From the NCBI GenBank assembly GCA_019745415.1, contig JAIETF010000002.1:26998-90997 (forward strand): a stretch of DNA of 64,000 nt, given 5' to 3'. Positions 8,958 through 16,297 of this stretch are shown here, one piece after another (position 1 is the stretch's first letter; every line of letters starts with the position of its first letter). The position numbers and the translations under genes were made by a program. Origin of the DNA: Candidatus Obscuribacterales bacterium (GTDB lineage: Bacteria; Cyanobacteriota; Vampirovibrionia; Obscuribacterales; Obscuribacteraceae). The notes below the pieces were generated by a model. That model saw nothing but the letters and a program-made list of their open reading frames with translations, was not told the origin of the DNA and ran no database searches.

Positions 8958-9195
8958 CTGAGAAGTCGTCTAGCAGGTCTGCCAGGGCAGAATACAGCGG
9001 CGGCGCTTTCTTCTTTGCTCTCAGAAAGTCTTTGAGTTTTGACAGCTCAGAAGGTGCGCCGCTTTCCTTTTCCTCCATCGCAGCACGTACCAGTTGATTG
9101 AGCCACGTTGAGCGTGTCGACGCGGGGATCGCGTCAATAAACGCCTCGACATCGGCTTCCGCGTAGAATTTTATACATTTTTTAGTCGTTGCCAT
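8950..9195 (-). CDS. Small phage protein, possible DNA-binding/antitoxin-like
   Basis: Start at 9195 (MATTKKC) has GGAGAG upstream, and the track's longer start overlaps the neighbour. The 81-residue product has a short strand then helices (KKCIKFYAEADVEAFIDAIP), vaguely like ribbon-helix-helix proteins, but I cannot assign a family. Its end overlaps the convergent integrase by 8 bases. Confidence 0.6.
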   Translation of the reverse strand: MATTKKCIKFYAEADVEAFIDAIPASTRSTWLNQLVRAAMEEKESGAPSELSKLKDFLRAKKKAPPLYSALADLLDDFSVS

Positions 9196-9205
9196 GGGCT
9201 CTCTC

Positions 9206-9520
9206 CTAATCCGCGTAAGGTTCAACAACCAGAGTATTAAAGACACCTGGGTCACAGCACCATTTGTATTCAATTCCAGCCGCCTGCAGTGCTTCCTTTA
9301 GCAACTGGTATGTAATTCTGTCTATTTTGTCGAGGTAATCTTGCTCGTCGTTGTCTGTGCCTTGGCACTCAGCAACTTGATGCAACAGCTCTCTCAGCTG
9401 AGCGCTTTGCTCATCAGACACATTAGCTGCGATATGGTTTTCTATGAATAACTTTTCTTCAAATGACAATGGCTCTGCATTTTGCGCGGATACTCTAAAC
9501 GAAATTGTTTTATTGCTCAT
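9206..9520 (-). CDS. Hypothetical phage protein (104 aa)
   Basis: ATG is preceded by GGAGAGAGCC. The N-terminal MSNKTISFRVSAQ resembles the strand of ribbon-helix-helix proteins; the remainder is acidic and helical, ending in a beta segment with a CC pair. Function unknown. It lies in a leftward cluster of small genes apparently read from the operator-bearing promoter near 10790. Confidence 0.6.
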   Translation of the reverse strand: MSNKTISFRVSAQNAEPLSFEEKLFIENHIAANVSDEQSAQLRELLHQVAECQGTDNDEQDYLDKIDRITYQLLKEALQAAGIEYKWCCDPGVFNTLVVEPYAD

Positions 9521-9583
9521 GGCTCTCTCCGTGGTGGGCTTAGGTGGGCTTACTGTACTATTTTGCTGCGTTCCCGGTCAAGT

Positions 9584-9859
9584 CTACTCATGCGAGTGCT
9601 TTGCAAAGTCTGCATGTTTCTTTGAGATATATGCTGCGTCTTGGCTTGTATTGCCTGCGAGCACGCCAACCAGCCTGTATATCGCTGACCATTGCTTCCC
9701 GCACTCGCCGCAGAGAACAGAGTGATAGAACGCATCTTCAGCAAACTGGTATTCGCCGATATCTTCAAAAGTTTCGGACTCGCAGAAGGGGCAGAGGCTC
9801 TTGCGAGCGTAGGCGTGAGCCGCCTTGCGATTGAGTACTTTTCGGGGTTTTGCGAGCAT
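9584..9859 (-). CDS. Zinc-ribbon phage protein (91 aa)
   Basis: The start MLAKPRKV at 9859 is preceded by AGAGG; the track's longer frame lacks such a site. Two C-x2-C knuckles (CPFC and CGEC) about 32 residues apart form a zinc ribbon. Such small proteins often bind nucleic acid or partner proteins, but the role here is unknown. Confidence 0.6.
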   Translation of the reverse strand: MLAKPRKVLNRKAAHAYARKSLCPFCESETFEDIGEYQFAEDAFYHSVLCGECGKQWSAIYRLVGVLAGNTSQDAAYISKKHADFAKHSHE

Positions 9860-9941
9860 TATTTTTTCCTCTTGGTGTGGTCCCTGTCTCATCAGTACCG
9901 GGGCGGGAATCCGGTAGACGCCCCTGGAGGGGCGTTTCGAC

Positions 9942-10160
9942 TTAGACGCTGGCGCCGCAGTCTCTGCATGTGCAACCTTGCCCGGCAATGAGCTTGACGC
10001 GCTTATGAGCGCAGCTAGGGGCGCTGACCGCTTGTAACGCTTCGATGACTTCTGTTTCTTCGTCGAGTGCCAGGTCGCCGGTTACACACTCTAGAATCCA
10101 TTCGCGCATGTCTTGCACTATTGCCGGTGTGAGGTCCTTGTAACGGTCATAACAATTCAT
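9942..10160 (-). CDS. Small acidic protein with C-terminal CxxC (72 aa)
   Basis: The frame MNCYDRYKDL is followed by an acidic helical part and ends with a cysteine cluster (CAHKR...CTCRDCG), a possible half zinc-ribbon. There is weak SD (CCGGAG) about 12 bases upstream. Unknown function. Confidence 0.5.
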   Translation of the reverse strand: MNCYDRYKDLTPAIVQDMREWILECVTGDLALDEETEVIEALQAVSAPSCAHKRVKLIAGQGCTCRDCGASV

Positions 10161-10276
10161 CGTGATTTAACTCCGGTTTTTGGGTGGTCCTTCATGGTCC
10201 CACTCGATGCCGAAAATAGTAAGCCCACATGGGACCACTCGTCAAATTAGAGATTACTCAGAATTGCGCAAAGCAA

Positions 10277-10312
10277 AGCCCCGCCTGCTTAAATTCGGTT
10301 GCAGACGGGGCT
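10277..10312. terminator. Bidirectional terminator-like hairpin
   Basis: AGCCCCGCCTGC at 10277-10288 pairs with GCAGACGGGGCT at 10301-10312 (one wobble), with a 12-base loop. On the minus strand TTTGCTTTG follows. It ends the gene at 10336-10719. Confidence 0.7.
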
Positions 10313-10335
10313 AAAACTGCTAAATTTGCGCCGAT

Positions 10336-10719
10336 TTAGTCAGCGATTGCAGGCTCTTTTCTTGACCAGACTGTTGCAAATCTGCCCTTGCCAGGCTCAG
10401 ACCGCCGCTCGATGATGCCCGCTTTCTCCAGGGTGAGTAGTTGTTCGACAAGCTCCCTGGAGCTTACCGAGTTCTTCAGCGCCCTATTCAACGCTGTCTG
10501 TTTCTGGGGCGACTGCGCAAGCAACTCTAAGACTCTTGTCTCCAGTGCCGGCAGCGTGATACCGCACATAGCAAACGCGTCTGCTATTGCTATTTCTCTG
10601 GCTTTTGCTGCCCCTAGCAGTGCCGCATTTATCACGGCTGACCGCTGCACATAGGGCAGCCCAGACAAGAGCTGCGCGGTCTCTTTTGTTGGTGTAAATG
10701 TCAGCTTCTTTCTTGTCAT
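10336..10719 (-). CDS. Putative winged-helix regulator (127 aa)
   Basis: MTRKKLTFTP at 10719 has GAGGG 6 bases upstream. The N-terminal 30 residues look like a ribbon-helix-helix arm. Residues about 55-120 (LELLAQSPQKQTALNRAL, LVEQLLTLEKAGIIERR) have the spacing of a winged helix-turn-helix with a wing at GKGRFATVW. As the first gene behind an operator-bearing promoter it may be a Cro-like or antirepressor-type regulator; this is inference. Confidence 0.55.
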   Translation of the reverse strand: MTRKKLTFTPTKETAQLLSGLPYVQRSAVINAALLGAAKAREIAIADAFAMCGITLPALETRVLELLAQSPQKQTALNRALKNSVSSRELVEQLLTLEKAGIIERRSEPGKGRFATVWSRKEPAIAD

Positions 10720-10774
10720 TTTGTCCCTCTTTTCAATGCAAGCTAGCACACCTTGTTAACATAATAGCCTTAAC

Positions 10775-10791
10775 TACTAGCGCAGTTAGTA
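10775..10791 (-). promoter_or_regulatory. Operator dyad on a -10 TATACT (leftward)
   Basis: Minus strand TACTAA-ctgcg-CTAGTA matches TACTAC-N5-GTAGTA at 10 of 12 positions and starts two bases inside a TATACT -10 box. The -35 is weak. It would control the leftward genes from 10719. Confidence 0.6.
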
Positions 10792-11110
10792 TAGCACCTT
10801 ATTGTCTTAATGCCTGAACTAGCAGTATCCCTTGCACAGCTTAGCATGCAATGCCTTAATGCCTGCAAAAACCGCAAAACGTGCCCTTACTTCCTGCCTG
10901 GTGTCCCGAAGTGTCCCGAGGGGTAGAGGACACCCGAAACGATTGTCCCCCAAGGGTTGAGGCACTTCTTGCCTTCTTGCCTGGTGATTTATATTTATAC
11001 CCTCTCTCGCCCTTAGCGCTAGCTAGCCTAGCCAAGGGGGTATCCTCTCTCTTTTTTATATAAGGCAGTAAGTAAGTAAGTCATAAAGCCATGGGGTGAG
11101 GGTTTCAAGC
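10792..11110. other. Non-coding stretch with direct repeats, possible origin or control region
   Basis: No supported gene. Direct repeats CTTAATGCCTG (twice, near 10809 and 10853), GTGTCCCGA (twice, near 10902), CTTGCC/CTTCTTGCC motifs, and AT-rich runs (TTTATATTTATACC, TTTTTTATATAAGG) occur. The layout fits iterons beside an AT-rich unwinding region, but nothing proves it. Confidence 0.35.
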
Positions 11111-11145
11111 AAAACTTCTTGCCTGCTGACAAGGCAAGAAGTTTT
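11111..11145. terminator. Terminator with 14-bp perfect stem
   Basis: AAAACTTCTTGCCT pairs perfectly with AGGCAAGAAGTTTT around a 7-base loop. It has T runs on both strands and lies 30 bases beyond the serine recombinase stop. Confidence 0.8.
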
Positions 11146-11174
11146 GACAAGTTCAAATTCAAATGCGCTAATAG

Positions 11175-11801
11175 TCAAGAGGTTGCGCTAGCTTTTAGCA
11201 CTCGCCCGACTGTATCTTTGCCTATCCTGAGCTTGCTTGCAATCTCTCGATAGCTGAAGCCAAGCCCGTGCAGCTCAAGCACAGCATCGCGGTGTTGCTC
11301 GTCAGTCTTGTTCCCCTGCGGTCTACCCAGCTTCACGCCTTTAGAGCGAGCATGTGCAAGCCCGCTCTTAGTGCGCTCTGCTATCAGGTCACGCTCAAAC
11401 TCTGAGAGACCTGCTAACAGCCTGAGTATTAGGCGAGAGTGTGCAGACTTTAAGTCGAAGGTCATCCCGTTCAGTGCTTCAAGTGACACGCCGTAGCTTG
11501 CCAGCTGCTCTATCGTGTCAAGCAAGTCTATCGTGGACCTACCCCAGCGTGAGAGTTCGGTGACGAGAACGGTGTCGATTTGTCTCCTTTGTGCCTGCGC
11601 GATTATTTCAGCCCGAGCTTTTCGGGCAGTCTTCATGCCTGATGCTGTCTCTATATATGGAGCGCAGACAAGGCAGTAGCCCGCACGCTTTGCCCAGGCT
11701 GTCAGGTCAGCAACCTGGCGAGCGCAATCCTGGTCATCAGTAGACACACGGGCATAGATGACTGCTCGCTTAGTGTCCTTGGAAATGGTGGTCTCATTCA
11801 T
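11175..11801 (-). CDS. Small serine recombinase (resolvase/invertase family)
   Basis: The N-terminal catalytic domain (residues about 12-150) carries YARVSTDDQ with the nucleophilic serine, plus VTELSRWGRS and the later FERDLIAERTKSGL, all diagnostic of resolvases/invertases. The C-terminus (GFSYREIASKLRIGKDTVGRVL) is a helix-turn-helix. It performs strand exchange at short paired sites. The prophage thus has two unrelated recombinases; this one may resolve multimers, invert a segment or be cargo. I see no obvious inverted-repeat pair flanking an invertible cassette. It is divergent from the late operon across the 11802-12104 control region. Confidence 0.9.
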   Translation of the reverse strand: MNETTISKDTKRAVIYARVSTDDQDCARQVADLTAWAKRAGYCLVCAPYIETASGMKTARKARAEIIAQAQRRQIDTVLVTELSRWGRSTIDLLDTIEQLASYGVSLEALNGMTFDLKSAHSRLILRLLAGLSEFERDLIAERTKSGLAHARSKGVKLGRPQGNKTDEQHRDAVLELHGLGFSYREIASKLRIGKDTVGRVLKASATS

Positions 11802-11879
11802 CAGCTGTAATCCCTCCGTCGGTCAGCAAGGTTATTGTACCTGCAAACCGTATGTTTTGCAAGGACGCATGAGTTATAT

Positions 11880-12011
11880 CTACGCACGCACGCGCACGCA
11901 GGCACGGGCGCACGCACACACGCACGCGCCTGGGCGGAAATTCCGCACGCGACCCCCTATGGGCACCCATGGGGGCAGCTCCCCACGCATAGGGGTATCC
12001 CCTTTCCGCCG
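11880..12011. repeat. CG-rich alternating tract and short palindromes
   Basis: CGCACG/CACACG alternation over about 50 bases (11882-11932) is potentially Z-DNA forming. Dense inverted repeats follow: ATGGG-CA-CCCAT and AGGGG-TAT-CCCCT. It lies between the divergent serine recombinase and late operon; the ORFs overlapping it on both strands look like artefacts. Confidence 0.6.
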
Positions 12012-12037
12012 ACAACAAAAAAATCCGAAAATCGCTC

Positions 12038-12079
12038 TGGACAATTAGAATATGCAAGCCTATACTACGGCGAGTAGTA
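12038..12079 (+). promoter_or_regulatory. Promoter with overlapping operator, start of the late operon
   Basis: TGGACA (12038-12043), a 17-base spacer and TATACT (12061-12066) fit a host sigma70-type promoter. The dyad TACTAC-ggcga-GTAGTA (12063-12079) is a perfect 6+6 palindrome over the -10 and start site. It would be repressible and drives rightward genes from 12105. Confidence 0.75.
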
Positions 12080-12104
12080 GAAGCCGGCAGAAGGAGAGGG
12101 CGCT

Positions 12105-12374
12105 ATGACAGCCATAGATTTAAGAGACTTAAAGCGATTGACAGGCGGGAATGAGGAAGAGATTGAGCGTGCGATCAAAGAATTGTTCACCTATCGGAGA
12201 TGGACTACAGAGCAAGAGAAGCGGTCGGCGCCGGTGAGTGAGGCGCTACAGCTTGCGTATAAGACTATCTTGCTGAATGTCCCAGCCAGTCCATCTAGGA
12301 CAAGAGCTCTGAATTGCTTGACTGACGCAAGAATGTTGGCAAACCAAGCTATCACCTTTGGCGGTGACGTTTAG
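12105..12374 (+). CDS. Acb2/Tad1-hairpin-like small protein (candidate)
   Basis: SD AAGGAGAGGG precedes ATG. The 89-residue product is helical, with FTYRRWTTEQ and a C-terminal stretch NVPASPSRTRALNCLTDARM followed by LANQAIT. From memory this resembles the two-helix hairpin family that includes phage anti-CBASS Acb2 and Tad1 sponge proteins, which bind and sequester cyclic nucleotides. The match is by pattern only. It is the first gene after the repressible promoter. Alternatively it is a structural or regulatory helical hairpin protein. Confidence 0.5.
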   Translation: MTAIDLRDLKRLTGGNEEEIERAIKELFTYRRWTTEQEKRSAPVSEALQLAYKTILLNVPASPSRTRALNCLTDARMLANQAITFGGDV

Positions 12375-12511
12375 ACAAAAGCTTCGCGAGTGGCGGCAGC
12401 CTTCTGGCTGAGCGAGTTTTATGACCGCCACAATATTGATGAACGAGAGAAGACGAGCCGCAGTGACCAGAAAAGCGGCGCAACCTCCCTGGTAGGTAAG
12501 AACCAGGACAA

Positions 12512-12617
12512 CACCCTTAATCCTGCGGATGGCTCGCAGGGTTGGCAGCAAGAGTCAATTACCTTTCGTGGGCGTGTACAGCCTACAAGAGGGCTGGTTC
12601 GAATCCAGGAAGGGTGG
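12512..12617 (+). ncRNA. tRNA-like fold, possible atypical tRNA
   Basis: CACCCTT (12512-12518) pairs with AAGGGTG (12610-12616). Inside are a 6-bp hairpin CCTGCG-GATGGCT-CGCAGG, a 5-bp hairpin with a 7-base loop (12542-12558), a 6-bp hairpin with loop GTGTACA (12568-12586), and a T-arm CTGG-TTCGAAT-CCAG. The T-arm matches the consensus GGTTCGAATCC exactly. The length of 106 nt, lack of U33 in the second arm and no CCA argue against a standard tRNA. It may be class-II-like, degenerate, or a mimic. Confidence 0.4.
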
Positions 12618-12649
12618 ACTATCAGTGAAGCCGGTAGAGAGGGAAGTGC

Positions 12650-12856
12650 ATGAAGGTTAGTTCTACAATTGTGCTCAAAGAAAGGCAAAGCAACGAGACA
12701 AAGATAGAAGTGAATAGCTATCGCTCATCAGGAATAGGCGACGAGTGGCATTATCACCTGGATATCACGGTGCCTGATGGTGCAGGCAAGGAAGCTCATG
12801 TCAGCCTAGCGCTGAATAGCGTGGAGCTGGAAGCACTGCGGAGGCTGCTGGCGTGA
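12650..12856 (+). CDS. Hypothetical phage protein (68 aa)
   Basis: ATG is preceded by GAGAGGGAAGTGC. The product is a beta-rich small protein (KVSSTIVLKERQS...DEWHYHLDITVPDG) ending in a helix. Unknown function. Its TGA overlaps the next gene's ATG, indicating translational coupling in the late operon. Confidence 0.6.
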   Translation: MKVSSTIVLKERQSNETKIEVNSYRSSGIGDEWHYHLDITVPDGAGKEAHVSLALNSVELEALRRLLA

Positions 12857-13134
12857 TGGACACTAAGAGCTTTGAAGAACGAGTTGCGAAAGTTGTTGAG
12901 ATTGTGAAGTCTACGACCGGCGAACCGGCGCGTGTGTCGGTCAGTTGCGAAATCAACACTTTTGGAGTCATGGCGTGGTGTGCCTCAGTTGAGATACACA
13001 AAGATGAGAGAGTTCTCCGTGCTGACTGGTGGGAGCCAAGCGTCGAGCTTGCACTCGCCTCCCTGGCACATGTCGTTAACAGCGTCCCATTCCGAATGAA
13101 GCTACTGACCGGACCCAAGGGGGTTAAGAAATGA
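12856..13134 (+). CDS. Hypothetical phage protein (92 aa)
   Basis: The ATG at 12856 overlaps the previous stop (TGATG); a GTG one codon earlier is possible. Two helices flank a beta hairpin (ARVSVSCEINTF, ASVEIHKDERVLRADW). No family recognised. Its stop overlaps the next ATG by 4 bases. Confidence 0.6.
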   Translation: MDTKSFEERVAKVVEIVKSTTGEPARVSVSCEINTFGVMAWCASVEIHKDERVLRADWWEPSVELALASLAHVVNSVPFRMKLLTGPKGVKK

Positions 13135-13358
13135 GCGCACTTAGCGGGGATGTTAAGTATAAGTATTACGGTGTCTTGATGCGCTCGGGGCGGTGCTGGG
13201 ACGCGGATGCAGTTGAGCCTTTCCATTCCGGTAGTGTTGAGGCTGTTCTTGCAGAGGCAAAGCAGTACAACTGGAACTTTCCAGAATATGACTATCTCTT
13301 TGTCTACGACGAAAACAACGTCGAAGTCGTTGAGGCTCAGCTTGTAAATGCTGAATAG
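13131..13358 (+). CDS. Hypothetical phage protein (75 aa)
   Basis: ATGA overlap with the gene before. It is a small mixed alpha/beta protein, YYGVLMRSGRCWDAD then an acidic C-terminus. Unknown function. Confidence 0.6.
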   Translation: MSALSGDVKYKYYGVLMRSGRCWDADAVEPFHSGSVEAVLAEAKQYNWNFPEYDYLFVYDENNVEVVEAQLVNAE

Positions 13359-13364
13359 AAGCCA

Positions 13365-13634
13365 GTGTGTGAATGCGAAGAGAGAGAGCACGAGATGGGA
13401 GGTGTCATTCTCTTCTGCGAAAGGCATCGAGTATCGCTGAACTCCTACGAGTTTCACAGACTGATGGGCAGCTTCTATCCCGAGTCGTTCCAGCGCGTAG
13501 AAGGCGCGGGATGTCCTCGGATAGACGTGCGAACCGGGCACGGGCAGGGGCGCTTGTACATGCGGTGTGAGCATGACTTTCAACGGGTTGAACAATATCT
13601 GCGAGCTCGCGAAGGTTTCACAAAAGCACAGTGA
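13365..13634 (+). CDS. Hypothetical Cys/His-containing phage protein (89 aa)
   Basis: The GTG at 13365 lies 6 bases after the previous stop; an internal ATG at 13395 is an alternative. Cys and His residues (CECEEREHE, FCERH, RCEHD) could bind a metal. Unknown function; the start is uncertain because no strong SD is seen. Confidence 0.5.
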   Translation: MCECEEREHEMGGVILFCERHRVSLNSYEFHRLMGSFYPESFQRVEGAGCPRIDVRTGHGQGRLYMRCEHDFQRVEQYLRAREGFTKAQ

Positions 13635-13641
13635 GGAAAGC

Positions 13642-13992
13642 ATGACTGAGTCTTTTTCTATTTTCCACGATGAAGCAAGTGGCGAAGCTCTGACAGTTGT
13701 TGTTTGTCAGGATTGTACAGATGGGCGCATGGTCAAGCTCATGCCAGTAGACCCGGAGTGGGGGAAGGTTCATGTGCGCGTTCATGCCCGGTGCCAGGCT
13801 GTGAGCTCGTTCCTGCGGAAACTTATGGAGCTTCCACCGGATCTGCTAAAGCCTATTAAGAGTAGCTACCTGGAAGAGATTCGCTTGCGGGCGCAAGTCG
13901 AGCATGACGCTGACGTATTGGCTCGCGCAGCTGCTCAGCGCGTAGTGGAGCAATCGAGAGAAAATTTTAGAGAGAGGTGTAGTGATGGATGA
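13642..13992 (+). CDS. Hypothetical phage protein with CxxC (116 aa)
   Basis: The start MTESFSIF at 13642 follows GAGGAAAGC, better than the upstream track start. VVCQDCTDG suggests a metal or redox knuckle, followed by a long helical C-terminus. It overlaps the PC4-like gene by 8 bases. Unknown function. Confidence 0.6.
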   Translation: MTESFSIFHDEASGEALTVVVCQDCTDGRMVKLMPVDPEWGKVHVRVHARCQAVSSFLRKLMELPPDLLKPIKSSYLEEIRLRAQVEHDADVLARAAAQRVVEQSRENFRERCSDG

Positions 13993-14200
13993 ACACGGCG
14001 GCAAGGTGCTGGTTGGCGAGAACAAGTCAGGCAGACTCTATTGTTACTTTGAAGAGTGGAAGGGGCAGAGAATGCTGCACTTCCGATACTGGTATCAAGA
14101 CAAGAACGATGGCATGTGGAAGCCAGGTTTGAAAGGGATTGCTATTCCAGACCACATGCTCAAGAGTCTGGTGGAAGCGCTTAAGAGCGTGCTTGCATGA
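13985..14200 (+). CDS. PC4/p15-like ssDNA-binding protein (candidate)
   Basis: The 71-residue product contains LHFRYWYQDKNDGMWKPGLK followed by GIAIPDHMLKSLVEAL, which fits the PC4 coactivator pattern: strands, a PGKKGI-like turn, and a terminal helix. PC4-like phage proteins bind single-stranded DNA as dimers and may affect late transcription or packaging. Start ATG 13985 has GAGAGG upstream. It lies directly before the terminase genes (4-base overlap with TerS). Confidence 0.6.
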   Translation: MDEHGGKVLVGENKSGRLYCYFEEWKGQRMLHFRYWYQDKNDGMWKPGLKGIAIPDHMLKSLVEALKSVLA

Positions 14201-14655
14201 GTAGCGATGCGGATATTCTCAGAGAGCTCGGTCTCGAGCTTGACGCGGTGGAAGTGCCACCGCCAACGCCACCTGAGAAAAAACCGTATTTGCCATCAAT
14301 CCCTGGAAGACAAAGCAAAGACCCATTTACACTGCAGCAGCTTGCAAAGCAGCACACCGAAGAAGCCTTTAAAGTGCTCCTGGAGGTCATGCGGCACGCT
14401 GAGGATGACTCGACCAGGCTTGAGGCAGCTAAGCAAGTGCTTGACCGTGGATGGGGCAAGCCGACACAGCACCAGAAGACTGAAACAGTGAACTTTGATT
14501 TCAGTGTTATCGAGACCAAGCTCCTGGAGCACCAGGACGAGATGGCTCGGAAAATGATGGAAGCGAAGGAGGTGGAAGATGCAAACCTCAGATACATTGT
14601 CGAAGATGCTGAGGTCCTTGAGGACCTTACCTCACGTAGCGAAACAGTATTATAA
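14197..14655 (+). CDS. Terminase small subunit-like protein
   Basis: The core LAKQHTEEAFKVLLEVMRH and RLEAAKQVLDRGWGKPTQ is a helical repeat pattern often annotated as a small-terminase-like DNA-recognition protein. The proline-rich N-terminus PPPTPPEKKP is probably disordered. It overlaps TerL by 77 bases in a different frame, and its position immediately before TerL supports the role of DNA recognition for packaging. Confidence 0.65.
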   Translation: MSSDADILRELGLELDAVEVPPPTPPEKKPYLPSIPGRQSKDPFTLQQLAKQHTEEAFKVLLEVMRHAEDDSTRLEAAKQVLDRGWGKPTQHQKTETVNFDFSVIETKLLEHQDEMARKMMEAKEVEDANLRYIVEDAEVLEDLTSRSETVL

Positions 14656-16234
14656 AATCACGGCGAAGGGCGCAGGCGTCATCAACCTGGATGCTACACA
14701 TATCCAGCTGCGCCTCTTGTATCTTCTCATCAAGCTTCTAGAGACAAGAGAGCGAGCCAATCTGATTGTGGTAAAGCCTCGTCAGATTATGGCGACTACA
14801 CTCTTCAATGCGGCTCAGTACAAGATGAGCCAGGACATCGACGGGCTAAAGACTCTAATCCTGACTCACCGAGCCAAGGTAACGACAGAAGTATTTGAAA
14901 ACCTCAAGCGCTTTCACGAGCAGATGCCACCGCAATTAGTGCACAAGGCAACACAGCTCAACGATTACAAAATGGCTTTGGCTAACCTGTCCGAGATTGT
15001 GACAGGTGTCGCCGGCACTGATGCGGGCAGGGGATTCCCGTGCCTTGTCCTGGAGCTGTCAGAGCTCGGACGATACAAGGCAAGACACGTTGCTGACATT
15101 CAGGAAGGCGCAATGCAAGCTCACGCTGCTGCTGAACGCGGCGCGATGATTCTTGCTGACAGCACCAGTGGCGGTGAGGGCAATTATTTCCACGAGATTG
15201 CCAAGGCAGGCTATCGCAACTCAAAAAGCTCTTGGTTTACCGCTTTCTTCGGCTGGCATGAAATGCCTGATTACAGGCTGCCACCCCCCAAGGGCTGGGT
15301 GCCTGATTCAGAAGAAGTGAAAGTCATGCAGATGCTCAAGGCTGATATTGAGCAAATGTACTGGCGCCATGTCGTCTTGCATGATAAGTTGCGCGGCAAT
15401 CTAACCGCCTTCCACCGAGAGTATCCAGCAACTTTCGAGGAAGCTTTTGAGTCCGCTGAAGGCAGACTCATCGACATGGTCGTGTTAATCAACTGTCTAA
15501 ACTCACTTACTCGACCGGATGCCTCGCAGCCCTTGATACTGGGTGTCGACCCCGCCGGACAAGGTGACAGAACTGTCTTGGTTCTTCGCCAAGGCTATTA
15601 CATGTTTGACCCGTTAATCTTCAACAAGATGGACGATGTCACCCTGGCGAACATCGTCGACAAAGTGATGGGTGAAAAGAACGTCGACCACTGCTTCATA
15701 GACATGGGCTATGGTCACGGTACTTTTAACATTCTGCGCTCCAGAGGGAGACGGAACATAACCGGCGTGCACTTTGGCTCAACTAACTCCGTGCAAAACA
15801 AGATGCTCTATTTCAACAAAAGAGCTGAGATGGCTGGGCGCTTTCAAGACTGGTGCGAAGAAGGACCGGACGGCATGGGCGGTGTAGCCAGGCTCCCGGA
15901 CAACCCTGAGTTCTTGCGAGATATCAAGATGATTCCAGATTTGGAATACTCAGGCGACCAGCAAAAATTCAAGCTTGCGACGAAGGAAGAAATCAAAGCC
16001 GACCTGGGCAAGTCGCCTGACTGCTTCGACGCAGCCATTCTCACTTTTGCTGAGACTGTTCACAAGCAAGGCGGTGACTCGGGCATCATTATCGTGCCGC
16101 AGCAGACTTCCTTGCTCCAGACTGAAAACACTTTCCGCGAGCTGTCTCAACAAGGCGGACAGATAATTAATCCCAATTATCGCTTCTATAGCTTTGGCGG
16201 TTCCGGCGGAAATGATTGGCAACAAATCAACTAA
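14579..16234 (+). CDS. Terminase large subunit
   Basis: This is the packaging motor: an ATPase domain (residues about 45-270) then an RNase-H-like nuclease (about 320-510). The nuclease acidic residues are visible in ILGVDPAGQGDRT, CFIDMGYGHG and DCFDAAIL. The Walker A position reads VVKPRQIMATT and the Walker B region CLVLELSELG, both unusual but fitting the K-x-RQ-type loop. The start at 14579 is supported by GGAGG 6 bases upstream, within the end of TerS. The protein packages concatemeric or headful DNA into the prohead built by the downstream genes. Confidence 0.9.
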   Translation: MQTSDTLSKMLRSLRTLPHVAKQYYKITAKGAGVINLDATHIQLRLLYLLIKLLETRERANLIVVKPRQIMATTLFNAAQYKMSQDIDGLKTLILTHRAKVTTEVFENLKRFHEQMPPQLVHKATQLNDYKMALANLSEIVTGVAGTDAGRGFPCLVLELSELGRYKARHVADIQEGAMQAHAAAERGAMILADSTSGGEGNYFHEIAKAGYRNSKSSWFTAFFGWHEMPDYRLPPPKGWVPDSEEVKVMQMLKADIEQMYWRHVVLHDKLRGNLTAFHREYPATFEEAFESAEGRLIDMVVLINCLNSLTRPDASQPLILGVDPAGQGDRTVLVLRQGYYMFDPLIFNKMDDVTLANIVDKVMGEKNVDHCFIDMGYGHGTFNILRSRGRRNITGVHFGSTNSVQNKMLYFNKRAEMAGRFQDWCEEGPDGMGGVARLPDNPEFLRDIKMIPDLEYSGDQQKFKLATKEEIKADLGKSPDCFDAAILTFAETVHKQGGDSGIIIVPQQTSLLQTENTFRELSQQGGQIINPNYRFYSFGGSGGNDWQQIN

Positions 16235-16297
16235 GCGTTATAGTAAGGCGGGACGAACCTGAAACGCAATACGTATTTCTAATAGAGAGGGAGAAGC

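Noticed and set aside
10881-11063. 60-aa plus ORF
   Set aside because: No SD, low-complexity repeats, no neighbours on that strand.
11794-12077. ORFs on both strands over the CG-rich tract
   Set aside because: His/Arg/Thr-rich translations of the alternating repeat; no start signals.
12390-12653. 87-aa plus ORF
   Set aside because: No SD at its start, and it covers the tRNA-like fold; I judge the gap non-coding.
12801-13643. 280-aa minus-strand ORF
   Set aside because: It is antisense to four tightly packed plus-strand genes with good SDs and overlapping stop/start codons; its composition is not protein-like.
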